Positions 1-7,909 of a DNA stretch of 64,000 nt are shown here, piece by piece; the first letter of the stretch is position 1; every line of letters begins with the position of its first letter. This DNA is from an alpha proteobacterium BAL199 (GTDB taxonomy: Bacteria; Pseudomonadota; Alphaproteobacteria; Thalassobaculales; Thalassobaculaceae). A program made the position numbers and the translations under genes. The stretch covers positions 28,887-92,886 of the forward strand of contig ABHC01000025.1 of the NCBI GenBank assembly GCA_000171835.1. The letters are read 5' to 3'. Under the pieces are notes generated by a model, which ran no database searches, was not told the origin of the DNA, and was given only the letters and a program-made list of their open reading frames with translations.

Positions 1-555
1 CAACTCGGCATGACCCCGGCCAGCTACGGCAAGGGGGGCGAGGGCGCGGTGATCGCCTATGCCTTCACCGAGACCGCGCTCGGCCTGGTGCTGGTCGGCG
101 CCACCCGGGCCGGCATCTGCTTCGTCGGTGTCGGCGATGACGAGGCGATGCTGCTCGTCGAGTTGCAGGGCGACTACCCGAAAGCCACGCTGGCCGCCGA
201 CCCCGACGGGCTGGGCGACACTGTGGCCGAGGTTGCCGCCACTCTCGACGGTCGCGAGCCGCATGTCGGCTTGCCGATCGACGTGCGCGGCACGGCCTTC
301 CAACGCCAGGTGTGGGAATCCCTGCGGGCAATCCCGATGGGCGAGACCCGGACCTACTCCGAACTGGCCGCCGCCGCCGGACGGCCGAAGGCGGTGCGTG
401 CCGCCGCCAGCGCCTGCGCCAACAACCCGGTGGCGCTGATCGTCCCATGCCATCGGGCGATCGGCACCGACGGCACCATGCGCGGCTACCGCTGGGGGGT
501 CGAGCGCAAGCGCGCCCTGCTCGACACCGAGCGTTCGGTCGCCACCCGCCGATGA
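1..555 (+). CDS. ada: Ada-type O6-methylguanine-DNA methyltransferase, C-terminal part (5' end outside window)
   Basis: Transfers the methyl group from O6-methylguanine (or O4-methylthymine) in DNA to its own cysteine, a one-use repair reaction. The reading frame is open to the window's left edge: the first codons read QLG before MTPASYGKGG, which matches the linker of bifunctional Ada proteins rather than a true start. So this is the C-terminal ~184 residues, and the AraC-like and N-terminal phosphotriester domains should lie upstream. The active-site motif VPCHRAIG is present, preceded by the FQRQVWESLRAIPMGETRTY helix-turn-helix region. It is convergent with ubiB, with a shared hairpin between them. 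A stand-alone Ogt starting at base 10 is possible but less likely, because the GMTP linker is so typical of Ada. Confidence 0.85.
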   Translation, partial: QLGMTPASYGKGGEGAVIAYAFTETALGLVLVGATRAGICFVGVGDDEAMLLVELQGDYPKATLAADPDGLGDTVAEVAATLDGREPHVGLPIDVRGTAFQRQVWESLRAIPMGETRTYSELAAAAGRPKAVRAAASACANNPVALIVPCHRAIGTDGTMRGYRWGVERKRALLDTERSVATRR

Positions 556-569
556 TCGGCGCGAATGGT

Positions 570-616
570 TGATGCCCCGGGGCTGTGGCCATTAAGGCGC
601 CCGCTTCGGGGCATCA
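570..616. terminator. Bidirectional hairpin between convergent ada and ubiB
   Basis: A perfect 10-bp inverted repeat, TGATGCCCCG (570-579) and CGGGGCATCA (607-616), encloses a 27-nt loop. The right arm contains the ubiB stop codon. Its place between two convergent genes suggests a shared terminator, but neither strand has a long U-tract. Confidence 0.5.
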
Positions 617-2161
617 GCCGATCAGCAACCCAAGCAGCAACCCGGCGATGACCGCCGCCCAGATCGGCCAGGACGAGAACCGGGCCGGGGCGTGCAGTTC
701 GGCATAGATCCGCAGGCTCTCCGGGTGGACCTTCAGGCCACCCTCGTCGAGATGCTGCAGCATGCGGTCGGCGGCGCGGACCAGCGCCGGCAGACGGGTG
801 ATGGCGCGGGCGATGTCGTCGGCACTGCGGGCCAGCAGCGCCTCCGGGCCGCGGTTCTCGATCATCCACTGCTCGATCAGCGGCCGTGCCAGAGCCCACA
901 TGTTGACGTTGGGGTTCAGCCGCCGGCCAACCCCTTCCGACACCACCATGGTCTTGTGCAGCAGCAGCAGTTGCGGTTGCGCGCGCATTTCGAAGGTCTC
1001 GGCGATCCGCAGCACCTGGCCCAGCAGCTTGGCAACCGAGACCTCGTGCAGCGGCTTGTCGATCAGCGGCTCGCCGATTGACCGGCAGGCCTGGGTGAAC
1101 AGGTCGATCGACTTGTGGGCCGGCACGAAGCCCATGCGGAAATGGATGTCGGCGACCGCGTGCCAGTCGCCGTTCAGGAAACCGGTCAAGGTGTCGGCCA
1201 GATAGAAGCGGGTGGCCAGATCGACCCGGCCCATGATTCCGAAATCGACCGGCACCAGGGTGCCGTCGGTCTCGACCAGCATGTTGCCGGGGTGCATGTC
1301 GGCGTGGAAGAAGCCGTCGCGGAACACCTGATTGAAGAACACGCCGGCGGCCTTGGCCAGCAGGTCGGTCGGGTCGACCCCGGCCGCCGACAAAGCAGCG
1401 GTGTCGTCGATCCGGCAACCGTCGATCCAGGCGCAGGTCAACACCCGCCGGGTTGTGTGCGACCAGTCAACCGACGCCACCCGAAAATCCCGGCTGCCCA
1501 CAAAGTTCTCGGCCAGTTCGGCGGCGGCAGCCGCTTCGAACCGCAGATCCATCTCCATCTCGACGGTCTGGCGGAACACTTGCACGGTCTCGATCGGCCG
1601 CAGCCGCTCGGTCCAGGGCAACAGGTGCTCCACCGTCTCGGCAACCCACTCGAACAGATCCAGATCACGGGCCACCGCCAGTTCGATGCCGGGCCGCAGG
1701 ATCTTGACCGCGACCTCGTGGCCGTCGGACGTGCGGGCCCGGTGCACCTGGGCGATCGAGGCGGCCGCCACCGGCGCATCGTCGAAACGCTGGAACAGGT
1801 CGGCCACCGACGCTTCCAGTTCGTGCTCCAAGGTCGCGCGGGCAACGTCCGGCGGAAACGGCGGCAGCCGGTCCTGCAGCATGGTCAGATCGGCCGACGC
1901 CTGATCGCCGATCAGGTCGGCGCGGGTCGCCAGCGACTGGCCCAGCTTGATGAAACTCGGGCCGAGGGCGACCAGGGCGGCGGCCAGCCGTTCGCCCCAA
2001 CGTCCGGACACATCGCGATCGCGCAGCCGCCGGGACAATCGGGCGATCAGCGCCAGGGCCGGCGCCTCGGCTACCGCTTCCAGCGGTTCCAGCACGCCAT
2101 GACGGGCCAGGATCCAGGCGATCCGGATCAGCCGGAACAGGTTGCGCAGCGCCCGGATCAT
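614..2161 (-). CDS. ubiB: UbiB, ABC1/ADCK-family kinase-like protein for ubiquinone biosynthesis
   Basis: Atypical kinase/ATPase needed for ubiquinone synthesis, probably helping to extract hydrophobic intermediates from the membrane for the Coq/Ubi complex. The 515-aa product has the family KxGQ-type motif (PSFIKLGQSLATR), the AxAS loop (VAAASIAQVH), the VKILRPGI lysine strand, and the catalytic-type HADMHPGNM and VDFG motifs. A C-terminal hydrophobic segment (about the last 20 residues) is the usual membrane anchor. I place the start at 2159-2161 (MIRALRNLF), 19 nt after the ubiE stop. A longer in-frame opening runs into ubiE but reads as out-of-frame UbiE sequence. Cotranscribed with ubiE. 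In many alphaproteobacteria coaBC follows ubiB; here ada does. Confidence 0.95.
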   Translation of the reverse strand: MIRALRNLFRLIRIAWILARHGVLEPLEAVAEAPALALIARLSRRLRDRDVSGRWGERLAAALVALGPSFIKLGQSLATRADLIGDQASADLTMLQDRLPPFPPDVARATLEHELEASVADLFQRFDDAPVAAASIAQVHRARTSDGHEVAVKILRPGIELAVARDLDLFEWVAETVEHLLPWTERLRPIETVQVFRQTVEMEMDLRFEAAAAAELAENFVGSRDFRVASVDWSHTTRRVLTCAWIDGCRIDDTAALSAAGVDPTDLLAKAAGVFFNQVFRDGFFHADMHPGNMLVETDGTLVPVDFGIMGRVDLATRFYLADTLTGFLNGDWHAVADIHFRMGFVPAHKSIDLFTQACRSIGEPLIDKPLHEVSVAKLLGQVLRIAETFEMRAQPQLLLLHKTMVVSEGVGRRLNPNVNMWALARPLIEQWMIENRGPEALLARSADDIARAITRLPALVRAADRMLQHLDEGGLKVHPESLRIYAELHAPARFSSWPIWAAVIAGLLLGLLIG

Positions 2162-2180
2162 GGGATCAGCGGACCACTGC

Positions 2181-2939
2181 CTAGAACCGCCAGCCAGAGT
2201 GGATGGCGGCGATGCCTGCCGACAGGTTGCGCCAAGCGACCTTCTCGAACCCGGCCCGGCGCATCCGCTCGGCCAGATCCTGCTGGTCCGGGAAGCGGCG
2301 GATGCTCTCGGCCAGATACTGGTAGGCGGCCTCGTCCTTGGCGACCACCCGGCCCAGCCAAGGCAGAACCTTGAAGGAATAGGCGTCGTACACCGGGTCC
2401 AGCCAGGGCTGGGTCGGCTTGGAGAATTCCAGGCACAGGAACCGGCCGCCGGGACGCAGTACCCGGCGCATCTCCGCCAGCGCCAGATCGATCCGGGTGA
2501 CGTTGCGCAGGCCGAAGGCGATGGTGACCCGCTCGACCGAGCCGTCGGCCAGCGGCAGGCGCTCGGCATCACCGACCACCCAGTCGACGCCGGCATCGCC
2601 GCCGGCGCGCTGCAGCCGGTCGCGGCCGACAGCGATCATCTCGGCGTTGATGTCGCACACCGTCACCGGCCCACCGCCGCGCCGCCGCCAGCGCTGGGCG
2701 ATGTCGCCGGTCCCGCCAGCCACGTCGAGCAGGCGCTGCGAGGCACGCGGCACCGCCCAATCCAGGAACGCGTCCTTCCAGAGCCGGTGCACGCCCAGGC
2801 TCATCAGGTCGTTCATCCGGTCGTAACTGCCGGCAACCGAATCGAACACGCCGCGGACCCGGGTTGCTTTCTCCCCGACCGGGATCTCGGTAAAGCCGAA
2901 ATCGGTCAGACCGTCGTGGATCTTGCGATCGTCGATCAT
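2181..2939 (-). CDS. ubiE: UbiE, demethylmenaquinol / 2-polyprenyl-benzoquinol C-methyltransferase
   Basis: SAM-dependent C-methyltransferase of ubiquinone (and menaquinone) synthesis. The sequence shows the UbiE signatures FDSVAGSYDRMNDLMSLGVH and LLDVAGGTGDIA (SAM motif I), then VGDAERLPLADGSV, AFGLRNVTRID and the FLCLEFSKP block. I chose the ATG at 2937-2939 (MIDDRKIHDG): GGGAG lies about five bases upstream, whereas the in-frame TTG four codons earlier would put that site inside the gene. First gene of the ubiE-ubiB operon, divergent from mutM across a ~100-bp region with a 10-bp inverted repeat. Confidence 0.95.
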   Translation of the reverse strand: MIDDRKIHDGLTDFGFTEIPVGEKATRVRGVFDSVAGSYDRMNDLMSLGVHRLWKDAFLDWAVPRASQRLLDVAGGTGDIAQRWRRRGGGPVTVCDINAEMIAVGRDRLQRAGGDAGVDWVVGDAERLPLADGSVERVTIAFGLRNVTRIDLALAEMRRVLRPGGRFLCLEFSKPTQPWLDPVYDAYSFKVLPWLGRVVAKDEAAYQYLAESIRRFPDQQDLAERMRRAGFEKVAWRNLSAGIAAIHSGWRF

Positions 2940-2972
2940 GGCGGCTCCCAAGAGATCTCCTCTGCGCCCATT

Positions 2973-3030
2973 CGGTATCGCTGGCGCGGCCTATCAAGTC
3001 GCTTGGCGGGCGCTGAATCAAGCGATACCG
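2973..3030. promoter_or_regulatory. Perfect 10-bp inverted repeat in the ubiE/mutM divergent region
   Basis: CGGTATCGCT (2973-2982) and AGCGATACCG (3021-3030) are exact reverse complements 38 nt apart. They sit symmetrically between the ubiE start (2939) and the mutM start (3038). A second overlapping dyad, TCGCTTG / CAAGCGA, lies inside. Either paired operator half-sites or mirrored promoter elements would fit; no known regulator consensus is recognised. Confidence 0.4.
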
Positions 3031-3037
3031 TCCGGCC

Positions 3038-3868
3038 ATGCCTGAGTTGCCCGAAGTCGAAACAGTGATGCGCGGCCTGACGCCGCGGCTGGAGGGTCGG
3101 ATTCTCGCCCATGTCGAGGCGCGCCGGCCCGATCTGCGCTGGCCGCTGCCCGACGGTTTCGCCGGCCGGTTGATGGGGCGGCGAGTGATCGGACTGCGGC
3201 GGCGTGCCAAGTATATTCTCGTCGATCTGGACGACGGCACGTGCTGGATGATCCATCTCGGCATGTCCGGGCGGATGCTGCTGTCGAACGACGGCGACCC
3301 GGCGTTCCAGAAGCACGATCACGTGGTGCTGCGGACCGACGAGGGCTGGTGGCTCCGGTTCAACGACGCACGACGCTTCGGCATGATGGATCTGTGGCCG
3401 ACCGCGGACGTGGAAAATCACCGGCTGCTCTCCGGGATCGGCCCGGAACCCCTTGGCAACGCATTCTCCGCGTCCGCCCTGGAGACCGCGCTGGAGGGTC
3501 GGCAGACCACAATCAAAGCTGCCCTGCTGGACCAGCGGGTGGTGGCCGGCATTGGCAACATCTACGCCTGCGAAGCGCTGCACCGCTCTGGAATCGCTCC
3601 CAAACGGCTGGCCCTGAACGTCCGGGGTGCGCGCGCCGAAGCGCTGGTCTCGGCGATCGGTGCCGTGCTGACCGACGCGATCGCCGCCGGCGGCTCATCG
3701 CTGCGCGACCACCGGCAGACCTCCGGGGAACTCGGCTATTTCCAGCACGCTTTCGGGGTCTACGACCGCGAGGGCCAGTCGTGCCCGAAGGAAGGGTGCC
3801 AAGGTACCGTGCAGCGGATCGTTCAGACCGGCAGGTCGACTTTCTATTGTCCGTCCTGTCAGCGGTGA
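3038..3868 (+). CDS. mutM: Formamidopyrimidine-DNA glycosylase (Fpg/MutM)
   Basis: Bifunctional DNA glycosylase/AP lyase that removes 8-oxoguanine and formamidopyrimidines. The 276-aa product has the invariant N-terminus [10 protein letters not shown] (catalytic Pro2, Glu3), the [10 protein letters not shown] lysine strand, the [15 protein letters not shown] helix-two-turn-helix segment and a C-terminal Cys4 zinc finger (C-x4-C-x16-C-x2-C, ending CPSCQR). The length is normal. The ATG is fixed because Pro2 must be the first residue after Met removal. A small secreted-protein gene follows after 17 nt, so the two may share a transcript. Confidence 0.97.
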   Translation: MPELPEVETVMRGLTPRLEGRILAHVEARRPDLRWPLPDGFAGRLMGRRVIGLRRRAKYILVDLDDGTCWMIHLGMSGRMLLSNDGDPAFQKHDHVVLRTDEGWWLRFNDARRFGMMDLWPTADVENHRLLSGIGPEPLGNAFSASALETALEGRQTTIKAALLDQRVVAGIGNIYACEALHRSGIAPKRLALNVRGARAEALVSAIGAVLTDAIAAGGSSLRDHRQTSGELGYFQHAFGVYDREGQSCPKEGCQGTVQRIVQTGRSTFYCPSCQR

Positions 3869-3885
3869 TGTAGAAGCCCCCAGCC

Positions 3886-4269
3886 ATGAGCAAGCCGCAC
3901 CGGCTCCTCGCGCGTCTCGCCGCCTCCGTCGTTGTCGGGGTCGGCCTGCTGTGGGGAGCGGCGTCCACGCCCGTCCGCGCGGATGCCTTCGTCGATGGAT
4001 TTGAGGATCTTCCGCTGATGCCGGGACTGGCCAACGTCCCGGCTGCCAGCGTGAGTTTTGACGCCGCGGCCGGCCGCATCGTGGTCGCCTTCGCGGAAGG
4101 CAAGGTGCGCATGCCGGACGTGCGTGCCTTCTACGCCGAAACCCTTCCCCAGCTCGGCTGGTCGGTCGACCAGGCCGGTCGCTGGATGCGCGAGGGCGAG
4201 GTTCTGACCGTTGATACCGTGGTGGAGGGTGACGGACTCGTGGTCCGGTTCGAACTCACACCCCGCTGA
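3886..4269 (+). CDS. Small secreted protein of unknown function
   Basis: 127-aa protein starting at the ATG 17 nt after mutM. It has a positively charged N-terminus, a hydrophobic stretch (about residues 13-27) and a likely signal-peptidase site after ...STPVRA. The mature part (about 95 residues) contains EDLPLMPGL and AEGKVRMPDVRAFYAETLPQ, which suggest a small periplasmic fold. I have an impression that similar proteins sit between mutM and an enoyl-CoA hydratase gene in related bacteria, but no function is known to me. No Cys, so not a lipoprotein. The enoyl-CoA hydratase gene follows after 57 nt. Confidence 0.75.
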   Translation: MSKPHRLLARLAASVVVGVGLLWGAASTPVRADAFVDGFEDLPLMPGLANVPAASVSFDAAAGRIVVAFAEGKVRMPDVRAFYAETLPQLGWSVDQAGRWMREGEVLTVDTVVEGDGLVVRFELTPR

Positions 4270-4326
4270 AACTGCACGATCCGTAGTTCCGACCGCCGAT
4301 GGCGGATCTGGAAAGGAGCATATGCG

Positions 4327-5103
4327 ATGGCTTACGAGACGATCCTGATCGAACGCCACGGCAAGGTCGGCGTGATCACGCTGAACCGACCCAAGGCGCT
4401 GAACGCGCTGTCGTCGACCCTGATGGATGAACTGGCGCTCGGGCTGGATGAGCTTGCGGGTGACGACGCCATCGGCTGCATTGTCCTGACCGGCAGCGAG
4501 AAGGCCTTCGCGGCCGGCGCCGACATCAAGGAGATGCAGTCCAAGTCCTATATGGACGTCTACAAGGAGGACTTCATCACCGCGCGCTGGGAGCACATCA
4601 CCCGGATCCGCAAACCGGTGATCGCGGCGGTGGCCGGCTACGCGCTGGGCGGCGGCTGCGAACTGGCGATGATGTGCGACTTCATCATCGCCGCCGAGAC
4701 CGCCAAGTTCGGTCAGCCGGAGATCACCATCGGCACCATTCCGGGTTCCGGGGGGACGCAGCGCCTGACCCGCTTCGTCGGCAAGTCCAAGGCGATGGAC
4801 ATGTGCCTGACCGGCCGGATGATGGACGCCCAGGAGGCCGAGCGCGCCGGCCTGGTCAGCCGTGTCGTTCCGGCCGCTGAGCTGCTGGACGAGGTGATGA
4901 AGGTCGCCAACCGGATCGCCGATATGTCCCAGCCGATCGTCATGATGGCCAAGGAAGCCGTCAACCGCGCCTATGAGACGACGATGTCCGAAGGTGTACG
5001 CTTCGAGCGACGGCTGTTTCACTCGACTTTTGCCACCGAGGATCAGAAGGAGGGCATGGCGGCGTTCGTCGAGAAACGGCAGCCGACCTTCCGGCACTCC
5101 TGA
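4327..5103 (+). CDS. Enoyl-CoA hydratase, crotonase family
   Basis: Hydrates trans-2-enoyl-CoA to 3-hydroxyacyl-CoA in fatty-acid or related acyl-CoA breakdown. The 258-aa length is typical of a single-domain hydratase. It shows the CoA-binding/oxyanion region [11 protein letters not shown], the second oxyanion segment [15 protein letters not shown] with catalytic Glu112, and [19 protein letters not shown] with catalytic Glu132. Both glutamates are present, so true hydratase activity is expected rather than isomerase-only. The start ATG is preceded by GGAAAGGAG. Closest to short-chain (crotonase/PaaF-like) enzymes; chain-length preference cannot be read from the sequence. It lies just upstream of rpsT, which has its own promoter. 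Confidence 0.93.
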   Translation: MAYETILIERHGKVGVITLNRPKALNALSSTLMDELALGLDELAGDDAIGCIVLTGSEKAFAAGADIKEMQSKSYMDVYKEDFITARWEHITRIRKPVIAAVAGYALGGGCELAMMCDFIIAAETAKFGQPEITIGTIPGSGGTQRLTRFVGKSKAMDMCLTGRMMDAQEAERAGLVSRVVPAAELLDEVMKVANRIADMSQPIVMMAKEAVNRAYETTMSEGVRFERRLFHSTFATEDQKEGMAAFVEKRQPTFRHS

Positions 5104-5144
5104 CCCTTTCCGTTTTTTCCGGTCCCCGGGACCGCCCACTACGG

Positions 5145-5172
5145 TTGACGCAGATCAGGCGCAAGGTTATAA
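5145..5172 (+). promoter_or_regulatory. Sigma70-type promoter of rpsT
   Basis: TTGACG (5145-5150) and TTATAA (5167-5172) are separated by 16 bp, about 41 bp upstream of the rpsT start. This is close to the housekeeping consensus and fits a strongly expressed ribosomal-protein gene. Confidence 0.6.
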
Positions 5173-5213
5173 GGCGCGCCTTCCGCGTATTCGCCGGGCT
5201 TTAGAGAGTTACC

Positions 5214-5480
5214 ATGGCGCACCATAAATCGGCCAAGAAGCGCATTGTTCGCAACGCGCACCGCTTCGAGATCAACCACGCGCGCACTTCGCGCATCCGC
5301 ACCTTCGTGAAGAAGGTGGAGAAGGCCATTGCCGCCGGCGACCACGCCGCCGCCAGGACGGCCTTCGTGGAGGCGCAGCCGGAAATGCATCGCGGGGTGT
5401 CGAAGGGCGTCCTGCACCGCAATACGGTTGCTCGCAAGCTGTCGCGCATGAACGCGCGGATCAAGGCGCTCAGCGCCTGA
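5214..5480 (+). CDS. rpsT: 30S ribosomal protein S20
   Basis: Primary 16S rRNA-binding protein of the 30S subunit. The 88-aa, very basic product begins [20 protein letters not shown] and has the conserved [10 protein letters not shown] segment, the [20 protein letters not shown] helix and the usual terminal alanine. Length and composition are typical. Preceded by a clear promoter and followed by two hairpins, the second a good intrinsic terminator. It is the last gene before the dnaA-proximal intergenic region, a common neighbourhood in alphaproteobacteria. Confidence 0.98.
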   Translation: MAHHKSAKKRIVRNAHRFEINHARTSRIRTFVKKVEKAIAAGDHAAARTAFVEAQPEMHRGVSKGVLHRNTVARKLSRMNARIKALSA

Positions 5481-5486
5481 CGATCC

Positions 5487-5547
5487 GGCGGCCTCGCGCC
5501 GCCGACGGGACAGCGATTCAAAGGCCGTCGGCTTCCGGCGGCCTTTT
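5487..5547 (+). terminator. rpsT intrinsic terminator (double hairpin)
   Basis: First hairpin: GGCGGC (5487-5492) with GCCGCC (5498-5503). Second hairpin: AAAGGCCG... (from 5520) with ...GGCCTTT (5540-5546), a stem of about 12 bp ending in TTTT. The A-tract/T-tract flanks mean it could also work on the other strand. Confidence 0.75.
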
Positions 5548-5624
5548 CGCGTGTTCGATGAACTACGCTTCCGCCACTGCAGGGTGGGACGCACCAGCGT
5601 CGACGGATGGCGCGCCGTCGGCTG

Positions 5625-5661
5625 GCTGATATCCGATCATATCTCCTGAGAACATATCAGC
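5625..5661. repeat. 8-bp inverted repeat
   Basis: GCTGATAT (5625-5632) and ATATCAGC (5654-5661) are perfect reverse complements separated by 21 bp. The repeat lies in the rpsT-dnaA gap, well clear of the rpsT terminator. Function unknown; could be a protein-binding site. Confidence 0.45.
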
Positions 5662-5957
5662 GCCCGTTGCGCCGCAAGGCGGCTCGAGGCCAGGTTCGAA
5701 AACCAACCGCGTGACGGAAATGCGTCAACGCGTAAACCGCTCCGCCATCAACGATTTCTCCTTTGGTTAATGCTTTGCGGGTCCCTGCTCGATATTGCTT
5801 TAATGTCGAGACACAAGGTGTTGAATCAAGTTTCGTCTCGATAAGTCAACTTGCGATTCGGACCCTCGGCCCAAAAAAAAATCGTCATCTAACGACCGAC
5901 TCGGTTGCGTCCGGCGGGGGCCCCGAGTAACTTACGGACCTCAGCACGGAACGCTGA

Positions 5958-6007
5958 TTACTGCAAAAAATAAAGGAAAAATTGCAGTAATTGCAGTAAT
6001 TGCAGAA
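5958..6007. repeat. Iteron-like 9-mer array upstream of dnaA
   Basis: Three head-to-tail 9-bp units, ATTGCAGTA (5981-5989), ATTGCAGTA (5990-5998) and ATTGCAGAA (5999-6007), follow an inverted copy TTACTGCAA (5958-5966). The inverted copy pairs exactly with TTGCAGTAA (5982-5990), giving a 9-bp stem around an A-rich 15-nt loop. Same-face spacing of tandem 9-mers resembles initiator or repressor binding arrays. The motif is not the DnaA box, nor the CtrA TTAA-N7-TTAA site. Confidence 0.55.
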
Positions 6008-6316
6008 CCGCAATGCACGAATTCTTGGGTATGCCTGAGTAACGTCCAAGCACTGGTGCTGATACTCTTAAGCGCTGGCTATATTGGGGCGGGACGACTG
6101 CGGTCGTCTTGATAGGAGAGTTTTATTCTGACTGATCGAACGGGGGGTTCGGCGGGCAGATCGGCCACGAGGCACAAAAAGCCGGGCGAATGTCCGGGAG
6201 ACGCAAGAGGCAAGCGGTGACGACAGATCTAGGCTTGGGGAGCCAAAAAGGGGACGTGCGGATCCAATACGGCTTGGCATCGGGCGTCGGCCGTTTTCGT
6301 ATGGGAGGCACGTGTG

Positions 6317-7738
6317 ATGATTGACCATGATGGCGGAGGCGACGTTGCCGCCCGCTGGGCGCGGGTGCGCGGCCGGCTGCGCTCGGAGTGCGGGGAGACC
6401 GTGTATCGCAGCTGGCTGCGGTCGCTGACGCTGGTTCGCTGCGACGGCTCCACGGTAGTGCTCTCCGTTCCCAGCCGGTTCGTGCGCGACCGGGTTATGA
6501 CGCAGTATGGCGATCGCCTGCGTGCGCTCTGGGCAATCGAGGATCCGGCCGTTCAATCGGTCGAGGTGACTGTGGCGCAGAGCGCTGCCGTCGAGGTGCC
6601 GGCGGGCCGGGCCATGGCCTCGGCAACAGCCGGTGCCGGTGAAACTTCCGATCAACTCGAGCCCCTCGAATTGTCGACGCCGGCGGTTTTCCGCAGCAAC
6701 GATCCGACCGACGCGTTGAGCGCGCCCCTGGATCCGCGGTTCACATTTGCCAACTTCGTGGTCGGCAAGCCGAACGAACTCGCTTTCGCAGCGGCGCGGC
6801 GCGTCGCCGACAGCGAGACCGTGCCGTTCAATCCGCTGTTCCTGTATGGCGGGGTCGGCCTCGGCAAGACTCATTTGATGCACGCCATTGCCTGGAACCT
6901 GCGGGAGAAACATCCGCAGCGCCGCATGCTGTACATGTCCGCCGAAAAGTTCATGTACCAGTTCATCCGTGCCCTCCGCTTCAAGGACACAGTGGCGTTC
7001 AAGGACCTGTTCCGGTCGGTCGACGTGCTGATGATCGACGACGTCCAATTCATCAGCGGCAAGGATTCCACCCAGGAAGAGTTCTTCCACACCTTCAACG
7101 CCCTAGTGGACCGGAACCGGCAGGTCATCATCTCGGCGGACAAGTCGCCGAACGATCTCGACGGGCTGGAAGAACGCCTGCGCTCCCGGCTCGGCTGGGG
7201 CTTGGTCGCCGACATTCACCCCACCACCTACGAACTGCGCCTCGGCATTCTGCAGTCGAAGGCCGAGCGGCTTGAGGTCTCCATTCCCTCGAAGGTGCTG
7301 GAGTTCCTGGCGCACAAGATCACCAGCAACGTGCGTGAACTGGAAGGTGCGCTGAACCGCATCGTGGCGCACACCACCCTGGTCGGGCGGCCGATCACCA
7401 TCGAAAGCACTCAGGAAGGCCTGCACGACCTCCTGAAGTCCCACGACCGGCGCGTCACGATCGAGGAGATCCAGCGCAAGGTCGCCTCGCATTTCAACCT
7501 TCGCATCACCGACATGCATTCGGCACGACGGTCCCGGTCGATCGCCCGGCCACGGCAGATCGCCATGTATCTGGCCAAGCAGCTCACTCATCGCTCGCTG
7601 CCCGAGATCGGCCGGAAGTTCGGCGGGCGCGACCACACCACAGTCATGCACGCGGTGAAGAAGGTCGACGAGTTGCGGGCTGCCGACCGGCATTTCGACG
7701 AGGATGTCGACATGCTCCGGCGCATGCTCGAAAGCTGA
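6317..7738 (+). CDS. dnaA: Chromosomal replication initiator DnaA
   Basis: AAA+ ATPase that binds and opens the chromosomal origin. Domain I is at the N-terminus (WARVRGRLRSECGETVYRSW), followed by a variable linker. The AAA+ core has Walker A GGVGLGKTH, Walker B MIDDVQFI and the EERLRSRLGWGL sensor/arginine region. The C-terminal DNA-binding domain has the signature RPRQIAMYLAKQLTHRSLPE and GGRDHTTVMHAVKKV. I start at ATG 6317, with GGGAGG eight bases upstream; an adjacent GTG at 6314 would add one residue. 473 aa, normal length. A strong hairpin follows, so dnaN probably has its own promoter. Confidence 0.98.
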   Translation: MIDHDGGGDVAARWARVRGRLRSECGETVYRSWLRSLTLVRCDGSTVVLSVPSRFVRDRVMTQYGDRLRALWAIEDPAVQSVEVTVAQSAAVEVPAGRAMASATAGAGETSDQLEPLELSTPAVFRSNDPTDALSAPLDPRFTFANFVVGKPNELAFAAARRVADSETVPFNPLFLYGGVGLGKTHLMHAIAWNLREKHPQRRMLYMSAEKFMYQFIRALRFKDTVAFKDLFRSVDVLMIDDVQFISGKDSTQEEFFHTFNALVDRNRQVIISADKSPNDLDGLEERLRSRLGWGLVADIHPTTYELRLGILQSKAERLEVSIPSKVLEFLAHKITSNVRELEGALNRIVAHTTLVGRPITIESTQEGLHDLLKSHDRRVTIEEIQRKVASHFNLRITDMHSARRSRSIARPRQIAMYLAKQLTHRSLPEIGRKFGGRDHTTVMHAVKKVDELRAADRHFDEDVDMLRRMLES

Positions 7739-7741
7739 CCG

Positions 7742-7763
7742 AACGGCCCTCTGCCGGGCCGTT
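7742..7763 (+). terminator. Hairpin after dnaA
   Basis: AACGGCCC (7742-7749) and GGGCCGTT (about 7756-7763) form an 8-bp stem directly after the dnaA stop, followed by only a short T-stretch. Probably an intrinsic or partial terminator separating dnaA from dnaN. Confidence 0.5.
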
Positions 7764-7909
7764 TCAGGTCTTGTAAAACTCATCCTTACGGCAGCGTTTC
7801 ATGGTATAGAAGAGGCATACGATTCGCCCAATCGCGGGCATGCGAGTCCGTCATCCGTCAGGATCGGCGGACGTGTCCCCGAGACCGTTCGAAAGGCCCG
7901 AGCGAGCCC

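Larger units (their letters stand above)
5548..6316. other. dnaA-upstream non-coding region, candidate origin or dnaA control region
   Basis: About 770 bp with no convincing gene, richer in A/T than its surroundings. It contains an 8-bp dyad (5625-5661), an inverted TCGAGA/TCTCGA pair (5806-5841), a run of nine A's near 5873-5881, and an inverted plus tandem 9-mer array (5958-6007). I searched by eye for TTATCCACA-like DnaA boxes on both strands and found none that is convincing. The region is next to dnaA and positioned for initiation or for dnaA transcription control, but the sequence does not prove that it is oriC. Confidence 0.4.

Noticed and set aside
2162..2596. 145-codon N-terminal extension of UbiB into ubiE
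   Set aside because: The extension is out-of-frame UbiE sequence; the UbiB family start is at MIRALRNLF.
5121..5133. GGTCCC-C-GGGACC palindrome after the enoyl-CoA hydratase as a terminator
   Set aside because: The T-run lies before, not after, the palindrome on the coding strand, so it does not have intrinsic-terminator geometry.
5548..6316. Classical DnaA boxes marking oriC
   Set aside because: No TTATCCACA-like boxes were seen by eye on either strand, so I do not call oriC.
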